This document shows, one piece after another, positions 43,449-48,722 of a stretch of DNA of 48,722 nt. The stretch covers positions 1 through 48,722 of the forward strand of contig JAAYUE010000072.1 of the NCBI GenBank assembly GCA_012517905.1, in the 5' to 3' direction. The notes below the pieces were generated by a model. It ran no database searches, was not told the origin of the DNA, and saw only the letters and a list, made by a program, of their open reading frames with translations. This DNA comes from Clostridiales bacterium. GTDB lineage: Bacteria; Bacillota; Clostridia; Christensenellales; CAG-138. Each line of letters opens with the position of its first letter. The stretch's first letter is position 1. Both the position numbers and the translations under genes were made by a program.

Positions 43449-44570
43449 ATGTCGAAAGTCATGAAAATTGTGCTGATCGCGCTGCTGGTTGTCGTTCTGG
43501 CGGTGGCTGCCGTCGGCGTGTATGTCTTAACCAGCATGCGGTCGGACGCGGTGGTTACCATCGAAAAGCCGGTGGATCTTGCGGCCTCGGAAGATCCCGA
43601 CCTGGCGAGCATCACCATCGTTTCAGACGAGCCGACCCCTTCCCCAACGCCCATGCCGATCTACGAGGAGGAAGCAAAGGACGACACCATCGTCAACATC
43701 CTGCTCATCGGCACCGACTCGCGCAACGTATCGGCGGAAAACGCGGACGGCCGCTCGGACTCCATGATCCTGGCCTCGCTCAATGAGGACAAAGGCACGC
43801 TCACGCTGGTTTCGTTCATGCGCGACTCGCGCGTCTGGCGCATCGGCAAAAAAGGCAAATTCTCGTTCCAGAATAAGCTCAACGGCGCCTATCGCGGCGG
43901 CTACGGCGGCGGCGGCCCCGGAGAACTGATCAACACGATCAACTATAACTTCGACCTGGATATTCAGGAATACATCGCCATCGGCTTCGACGGATTCGCC
44001 GCGCTCATCGACAAGATCGGCGGGCTGGACGTGCCGCTCGATCAGGCGGAGATCAACTTCATCAACGACCGCATCACCGGTTACCATGTCATCGAACCCG
44101 ACATCGTGAAAAACGCCGACCCCGTCCGGGCGGAACCCGGCATCGTGCACCTCGACGGCGCGCAGTGCCTCATCTACGCGCGCAACCGCCACACAGGCTT
44201 TGACGGCGGAAGCGGCAACGATTTCGATCGGGTCAGCCGTCAGCAGGAGATCATCCAGCTCATCTACCAGAAGGTCACCACGCAGATGAACGAGCAGAGC
44301 GTTCTTGCGCTCATCAGCTTTGCGTCCAACTATATCTCGACCAATATGAAGCTCGAAACCATGACCGAGCTGGCCAAGCTGCTGCTGGCCAACAAGGTTG
44401 AGTTTGTCAGCACCACCGTCCCGGCCGTGGGCACTTATGACAACTATTACGACAAAGAGGCTGGCGTCGAGACCGACCAGCTCGAGTTTGACATCGACGA
44501 GGCCGCCGCCGCTCTGCAGGAGCTGCTCTACGGCGTGGTGCCTACGCCGACGCCGACGCCCGCCGGATAA
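43449..44570 (+). CDS. LytR-CpsA-Psr (LCP) family ligase
   Basis: A 373-residue protein with one N-terminal membrane helix (about 5-28) and an extracellular LCP domain (from about residue 80: NILLIGTDSRNVSAENADGR, SDSMILASLN, and the Arg-rich [11 protein letters not shown] later). LCP enzymes attach wall polymers such as teichoic acids or polysaccharides to peptidoglycan. A short Thr/Pro tail ends the protein. GAGG lies 6 nt before the ATG. Its own promoter and terminator make it a single-gene unit. Confidence 0.93.
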   Translation: MSKVMKIVLIALLVVVLAVAAVGVYVLTSMRSDAVVTIEKPVDLAASEDPDLASITIVSDEPTPSPTPMPIYEEEAKDDTIVNILLIGTDSRNVSAENADGRSDSMILASLNEDKGTLTLVSFMRDSRVWRIGKKGKFSFQNKLNGAYRGGYGGGGPGELINTINYNFDLDIQEYIAIGFDGFAALIDKIGGLDVPLDQAEINFINDRITGYHVIEPDIVKNADPVRAEPGIVHLDGAQCLIYARNRHTGFDGGSGNDFDRVSRQQEIIQLIYQKVTTQMNEQSVLALISFASNYISTNMKLETMTELAKLLLANKVEFVSTTVPAVGTYDNYYDKEAGVETDQLEFDIDEAAAALQELLYGVVPTPTPTPAG

Positions 44571-44585
44571 CCCGCTTTCACACCG

Positions 44586-44620
44586 ACCGCCGCCGGAAGA
44601 TTCGGCGGCGGTTTTTTTTT
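44586..44620 (+). terminator. Terminator of the LCP gene
   Basis: ACCGCCGCCG-7 nt-CGGCGGCGGT is followed by nine T. Confidence 0.95.
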
Positions 44621-44664
44621 ACGCTCAAAATGCGTTTTCCTGCTACAACTTCCGAATGCCGCCG

Positions 44665-44673
44665 TGCTATACT
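44665..44673 (+). promoter_or_regulatory. Extended -10 of the lipoprotein gene (leaderless arrangement)
   Basis: TGC-TATACT is followed by exactly 6 nt and then the ATG at 44680. Transcription would start at the A of the start codon. No good -35 is seen; the extended -10 may compensate. Confidence 0.55.
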
Positions 44674-44679
44674 GTCCAT

Positions 44680-45606
44680 ATGAAACGCAAAACGATCTGT
44701 CGATTGATCCCCCTCGTCTGCGCGCTCGGCATGGCGCTTTCCGCCTGCTCCGGCCAGACGACCGCCGAACCGACCGCGTCTCCCGTTCCCACAGCGGGCA
44801 GCACGCCCGCGCCAACGCCTTCCCCGACGCCGGAACCCGTTATCGCGGTCTTCGGGGCCACAAGCGCGCAGTCGTTTCAGGACGGCGTTTCTTTCGCGGC
44901 AAACAGCGGCGCATACGGCGTGGAGTTCATCTCCGGCGGCGTAGAGGCGCTTGCCGGCTATCGCCCCGAAGGAGCCGCGGCGGCCATCGTGTTTCTCGAA
45001 GGATCGCCGGACACGCTGCCGAAGACGGATCTGCCGATCTATGTCTACGCCGCCCGGGGACAGAGCGTACCGATGGAGATTCCGCACCTGATCTACGTTT
45101 ACACCGGCGCGGCCAAACTCGCGCTGGACTGCGCGGTCTCCTATCCGCCGCACCTGACCCCCGTGCGCATGATCGGTCTGTTTTTGAGCGAAGCGGACGG
45201 CGCCTATACGCTCTGGACCAACGCGCAACAACGCGGAATCGTGTTCTCAAAGCTTGAGTATATCGCCGAAACCAGCGAAAGCACACCAACCGATTTTCTG
45301 ACGGACGCGTTTTCAGCCTTTTCTCCCGGCACGCTCGACGCGGTATATGCCGAAACGGGCGAGCTTGCCCTGCTCGCGGCGGAGATGCTCGCAAGCCTTG
45401 GCCGGGACGATCTGGAGGTGTTCTCCGCCGGAACGGACGCGGACGCGGACCGTGCGCTCTCGAGCATACTGATCTGCGCCGCAGGGGCAAATCTGAAGAC
45501 CGCCGGCGCGCGCTGCTATGAAGAGGCCGCAAAGCTTCTTTCCGGCGAGCCTGCGCAGACCGGACTTTTGATGCCGGAGGCGCTCTGGTATTCCCTCGCT
45601 CCCTGA
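44680..45606 (+). CDS. Lipoprotein of unknown function
   Basis: A 308-residue secreted lipoprotein. The signal peptide (MKRKTICRLIPLVCALGMAL) ends in the lipobox LSAC with Cys as anchor. A Thr/Pro-rich linker (about 25-55) precedes a mature domain starting VIAVFGATSAQSFQDG. The alternation of beta strands and helices suggests a periplasmic-binding-like fold, but I do not recognise a family. There is no Shine-Dalgarno; its -10 places transcription at the ATG. It lies between wall genes, so an envelope role is plausible. Confidence 0.75.
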   Translation: MKRKTICRLIPLVCALGMALSACSGQTTAEPTASPVPTAGSTPAPTPSPTPEPVIAVFGATSAQSFQDGVSFAANSGAYGVEFISGGVEALAGYRPEGAAAAIVFLEGSPDTLPKTDLPIYVYAARGQSVPMEIPHLIYVYTGAAKLALDCAVSYPPHLTPVRMIGLFLSEADGAYTLWTNAQQRGIVFSKLEYIAETSESTPTDFLTDAFSAFSPGTLDAVYAETGELALLAAEMLASLGRDDLEVFSAGTDADADRALSSILICAAGANLKTAGARCYEEAAKLLSGEPAQTGLLMPEALWYSLAP

Positions 45607-45637
45607 TATCTGTTCAACGACCCCACGGAAGCCATAA

Positions 45638-45661
45638 GAGGCGCGGATTTCTCCGCGCCTC
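45638..45661. terminator. Bidirectional hairpin between the lipoprotein and L,D-transpeptidase genes
   Basis: A perfect 10-bp stem GAGGCGCGGA-TTTC-TCCGCGCCTC sits between two convergent genes. T-tracts are poor on both sides, so termination may be partial. Confidence 0.6.
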
Positions 45662-45684
45662 CTGTTCGTATGCAGCCGATGTTC

Positions 45685-46740
45685 TCAGTCTATGATGACG
45701 CCCCAGCCCTTCGTCAGCCGGTTGGGGCGTATATAGCCCGTTTCATTTTGATAGACGACCTTTGTCCAGCCGTCCTCCGTCGTCTCAAGCAGCTTGACGG
45801 AGACGCGAGCGGGCGCTTTGCAGATCTTTTCCGCATCCGTGCTCGGCTCGGCAAACAGCCATTCGGTCGATTTGAGGATGTCCGCGTCCTCCTTCGTATC
45901 CATCTTGCCCGCTTCGTAGGAGATATGCCCGCGAAGGACGTATCCCTCCCGGTTGTTGAAGCGCACCTTCACCCAGACCTCGCTCTCGATGAGCACCTCC
46001 AGCTCGTCGCCAACGTTCAGCCGCGCCACGGAGTCAAACGCAGTTCCGCTGCCTTTGCGCATGCGCGCGCCTTCCACGGTGACCCAGGCGCGCTTGTTCG
46101 GCAGTTCCGCCGCGTCGTCCGTGATGGTCTTTTGAAACGCGTTGTATTCCGAAAACGAGAGTTTGCTCTTGAGCGCGCGGCGAAGCGCGCTGTTGCTCGG
46201 CTCGCTTGCGCTGATTTCGACGGTTGTGCCGGGGCATGCGTAATAGTAGAGCCACTTGGCGTCCTCGACATACAGCCGTACGCACCCGTGGGAGACTTTT
46301 TGTCCCATGTCGTAATAGGCGCCGCGCTGCAGCGCGTCCACCGAGCGTTTGCTGTAGAGCAGGGAGTGAAAGTAGATGCTGCCGACGATCTGGACCCAAT
46401 AGCGCGCGTATTCACCGCTGAAGTTTGCAAACTTGCCGAAGCGCTCGCGTCCGCCGATCTTCCAGATGCCGCGCGGAGTCGGGGTCGCCACGTCTTCCGG
46501 GTCCGCCTCGTCCACATCGGTGCGTCCGCTGGCGCATAAAAACCGGCGCACAATCTTTGTATATTCGCCGTTTTCGTCCTTTTCGAATACGGTGACGATC
46601 TCGTTGCGCGTATCAAGCAGGATATAATACTTGTCCGGATCGTCGTTTTTCAGCTCGTCCCGCGCGTATGCCTTGCCGGGAACGGCCAGCGCAGCCAGCA
46701 GCACGAGCCCCGCAAGAACACCGGCGATCGTTCGTTTCAT
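45685..46740 (-). CDS. Secreted L,D-transpeptidase (YkuD) with SH3-like domains
   Basis: A 351-residue wall enzyme. An N-terminal signal peptide (about 1-26) leads to the YkuD domain, with catalytic SHGCVRL (His151, Cys153, Arg155) and an upstream conserved His (YFHSLL, 125). Two SH3-like domains follow (about 215-270 and 290-345, for example WVTVEGARMRKGSGTAFDSV), which may bind peptidoglycan. It makes 3-3 cross-links or modifies the wall. GGGGAGG lies 7-9 nt before the ATG. A terminator separates it from the upstream NlpC/P60 gene. Confidence 0.93.
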   Translation of the reverse strand: MKRTIAGVLAGLVLLAALAVPGKAYARDELKNDDPDKYYILLDTRNEIVTVFEKDENGEYTKIVRRFLCASGRTDVDEADPEDVATPTPRGIWKIGGRERFGKFANFSGEYARYWVQIVGSIYFHSLLYSKRSVDALQRGAYYDMGQKVSHGCVRLYVEDAKWLYYYACPGTTVEISASEPSNSALRRALKSKLSFSEYNAFQKTITDDAAELPNKRAWVTVEGARMRKGSGTAFDSVARLNVGDELEVLIESEVWVKVRFNNREGYVLRGHISYEAGKMDTKEDADILKSTEWLFAEPSTDAEKICKAPARVSVKLLETTEDGWTKVVYQNETGYIRPNRLTKGWGVIID

Positions 46741-46768
46741 GCGCGCGTTTCCTCCCCTGTGTCCGTCT

Positions 46769-46808
46769 GAAAAGATGCGCGGGAGAGGCAAATAGCCAGT
46801 CCCGCGCA
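46769..46808 (-). terminator. Terminator of the NlpC/P60 gene
   Basis: On the minus strand TGCGCGGGA - loop - TCCCGCGCA is followed by TCTTTTC. Confidence 0.65.
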
Positions 46809-46838
46809 CGATGCCGTTCTGATGGCGCACGGCCGCGC

Positions 46839-48722
46839 TCAGAATACGCGGTATGCGCAGATGAAATGTTTCGTCCAGTACCCGCCGGAGCTGAGCACCG
46901 TCGAGGAGCGGCGCACCTGTCCTTCGGAGGAGCTTGCGTCGATCATCTTGCCGCTGCCGAGATAGATGCCGACGTGGCCGGTGGAATCCGTCTCGCCCGA
47001 GAAGACCAGGATATCGCCCCGCTGAATCGAGCTCATGCTCGTAATCCGCTGGAAGCGGGATGTCGTCCGCCATGCGATGGAGGTCATGTAGCTCGTGCTC
47101 ACGCCGGAGTTCTTGAGGCACCAGTATACGAAGCCGGAGCAGTCGAAGGTATTCGGCCCCTTCGCGCCGCGCACGTACTTGCTGCCGATCTTGCTTTCGG
47201 CCAGCGCAACGAGCTTTTCGACGCCCGTTTTGTTGGACGCGCTGCTGCTCGAAGAGCTGCCGCTCGACGAACTGCTGCCGGAAGAACTGCTGCCCGACGA
47301 GCTGCTGCTGGATTCCTTGCTGGTCGAAGGTGCGGCGGCGGCCTTTTTCGCGCTCGAGGAGTTCATCATGGTCAGCGTCACCGCGCCGACCTTGCCGTCC
47401 GCCGTCAGGCCCGACCGCTTCTGGAAGGCCTTGACCGCGTCTTCGGTGATCTCGCCGAAATAGCCCGTCGCATTCGCGCTGGAAAGATAGTTGAGCTTGG
47501 CAAGGCGCGCCTGCATGTTTTTCACGTCCGTGCCGTAGTCGCCAAGCTGCAGCACCATCGCCTGCGCGTCACCCGAAAGGAGCATGTCCCGCGTCACCGG
47601 GCCGAGCGCGCCGTCGCGCGTGAGTCCGTTTGCCTGCTGGAACGCCTTGATGGCGGAGACCGTCGCCTTGCCCATCACGCCGTCGGGTTTGAAGGTGATA
47701 TAGCCAAGCTTTTTTAGAGCGGTCTGGCAATCCTTGATGACCGGGTTTTCGTCGCCGAGCGTAAAGGCGTTGCTCACGACGTCCTCGCCATAGAGCATTT
47801 CAAGCGTCTTGACGCCGACTTTTCCGTCCGCGGTCAGGTCGTTCTTTTTTTGAAACGCCTTTGCGGCAGTCTCGGTCTTTTCGCCAAAATTGCCCTGAAT
47901 GTTCGCTTTGTTGTCCAGATAGCCGAGCTCGTAGAGACGCTGCTGAACGCCCTCGACATCCGGACCGGAATCGCCGAGCTGCATGACGTAGATCTTCGCG
48001 TCCCCGCTCATGAGCAGTTCGTAGGTCTGCTCGCCACAGATGCCGTCGTCAGAGATCCCGTTGTGGCGCTGGAAAGTCTTGAGCGCGCTCTGCGTCAGCG
48101 AGCCGAAATGCTGCGTCGGCTCGTCGGAGTCCATGTATCCGAGCTCCATGAGCCGTACCTGAATCGTGGAAACGATCGCGTCGTTGTCGCCGGAGCGCAG
48201 CTCGCCCGCAAACGCCACGGACTCCGCCGCGGCGACCTCCTCGGCGGCGACGTCCGCCTCCAGATCGACCGTGCCGTCCGTCGTTTCCTCCGTCAGGGAG
48301 GGATCGACCGCCGCGCTCTCCAGCGCGGTCGGCTCCGTTTCCAGCGCGGTGAACGCCGCAAGCTGCTCCGTGCCGTCCGCCTTTGACTGCTTGCCCGGCA
48401 GGGCGATTGCAAGCACGATGACGATGACGATGACGAGCCCGAACGCGCCGCTGCCGATGAGCAGCGAACGCGGCGAAAGCTTCATCAAAAAAATATATGC
48501 GCCGCGCACGCCGAGGTAGATTCCTCTCGCGGCGCCGCGCACGCCTGCGATCAGGCCTTTCTGAATCGTTGACCAGACGCCGGACGCGGCCGCCGAAGCT
48601 TTTGGGGAGCCTGCGCGGCTGCGTGCGGCTGCGGAAGCGGCCGCCGGCTCGGCGGGCTTGTCCTGCAGCTGAACGAGCTTTGCGCAAAACGCCCGGAACT
48701 GTTTCTTCAGTTTTTTCCAGAA
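46839..48722 (-). CDS. NlpC/P60 peptidoglycan hydrolase with four PG-binding domains (5' end off the window)
   Basis: The protein has one membrane helix (LIGSGAFGLVIVIVIVLAIA), four peptidoglycan_binding_1 repeats (each with a LGY-x-GxxG-xFQ pattern such as LTADGKVG), a Ser/Gly linker of about 30 residues and a C-terminal NlpC/P60 domain with Cys in FDCSGFVYWC and His in GHVGIYLG. It likely cleaves stem peptides. An ATG at 48485 and a GTG at 48542 exist, but neither has a ribosome binding site. The frame is open to the window edge for 60 more codons with a plausible basic cytosolic tail (FWKKLKKQFRAFCAKLVQLQ). I therefore treat the start as missing. If the gene starts at 48485, it has 548 residues. 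Confidence 0.8.
   Translation of the reverse strand, partial: FWKKLKKQFRAFCAKLVQLQDKPAEPAAASAAARSRAGSPKASAAASGVWSTIQKGLIAGVRGAARGIYLGVRGAYIFLMKLSPRSLLIGSGAFGLVIVIVIVLAIALPGKQSKADGTEQLAAFTALETEPTALESAAVDPSLTEETTDGTVDLEADVAAEEVAAAESVAFAGELRSGDNDAIVSTIQVRLMELGYMDSDEPTQHFGSLTQSALKTFQRHNGISDDGICGEQTYELLMSGDAKIYVMQLGDSGPDVEGVQQRLYELGYLDNKANIQGNFGEKTETAAKAFQKKNDLTADGKVGVKTLEMLYGEDVVSNAFTLGDENPVIKDCQTALKKLGYITFKPDGVMGKATVSAIKAFQQANGLTRDGALGPVTRDMLLSGDAQAMVLQLGDYGTDVKNMQARLAKLNYLSSANATGYFGEITEDAVKAFQKRSGLTADGKVGAVTLTMMNSSSAKKAAAAPSTSKESSSSSSGSSSSGSSSSSGSSSSSSASNKTGVEKLVALAESKIGSKYVRGAKGPNTFDCSGFVYWCLKNSGVSTSYMTSIAWRTTSRFQRITSMSSIQRGDILVFSGETDSTGHVGIYLGSGKMIDASSSEGQVRRSSTVLSSGGYWTKHFICAYRVF

Noticed and set aside
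47230-47330. Ser/Gly-coding tract as a CRISPR or microsatellite
   Set aside because: It is an in-frame Ser/Gly linker of the NlpC/P60 protein. Units are irregular, without spacers.
1-48722. tRNA genes, rRNA genes, CRISPR arrays, insertion sequences or prophage genes
   Set aside because: No cloverleaf-like stretch, repeat-spacer pattern, transposase or phage protein was recognised by reading.

Overview
The window reads as a chromosomal stretch of a GC-rich Bacillota, most likely Clostridia. The support is: the run map - KOW protein - infA - rpmJ inside the ribosomal cluster, a yybS-gdpP-rplI-dnaB operon, LytR-CpsA-Psr and L,D-transpeptidase wall genes, CadC/CadA metal efflux, a CotH/lamin-tail lipoprotein and consensus AGGAGG ribosome binding sites. 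The species cannot be named from the sequence. I see no tRNA or rRNA gene, CRISPR array, insertion sequence or phage gene.

Layout. 1-3.5 kb: a secreted CotH-kinase lipoprotein with four lamin-tail domains (minus). 3.6-4.8 kb: a single gene of the N5-(carboxyethyl)ornithine synthase type (plus), ending in a hairpin shared with rplQ. 4.8-21.4 kb: one continuous minus-strand S10-spc-alpha cluster of 32 genes from rpsJ to rplQ, including secY, adk, map, infA and rpoA, with an apparent extra promoter before rpsM. 21.5-24.0 kb: a cadC-cadA metal-responsive efflux operon. 24.1-26.2 kb: two regulators (GntR/FCD and XRE) and a long AT-rich non-coding stretch. 26.2-29.3 kb: a GH4 phospho-glycosidase, a BadF-type kinase and a uridine-kinase-like P-loop protein (plus). 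29.3-34 kb, minus strand: a J-domain protein broken by an amber codon, a DUF5685-type partner, a DUF1858 disulfide protein, a zinc-ribbon membrane protein and a GH13 amylase whose 3' end is duplicated. 34.1-39.8 kb: the yybS-gdpP-rplI-dnaB-hexapeptide protein operon. 39.9-48.7 kb: cell-envelope genes (NagZ-like GH3, M3 peptidase, LCP ligase, lipoprotein, L,D-transpeptidase, NlpC/P60 hydrolase). The last gene appears to run off the right edge.

The most unusual observations are these. (1) Ribosomal protein L5 carries an Ala/Lys/Glu-rich N-terminal extension of about 143 residues, with a duplicated 28-residue block in which 14 of 15 nucleotide differences are silent, so the peptide looks selected. 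(2) Three genes (yybS, the GH13 amylase and a lipoprotein) lack a Shine-Dalgarno and have a -10 hexamer exactly 6 nt before an ATG, which predicts leaderless mRNAs in a genome that otherwise uses strong Shine-Dalgarno sites. (3) The dnaJ-like gene has an in-frame TAG at codon 16. (4) An 88-bp repeat, offset by 114 bp, duplicates the amylase 3' end and the next gene's start signals and creates a 22-codon mini-ORF. (5) A roughly 100-nt structured leader precedes the DUF1858 gene.
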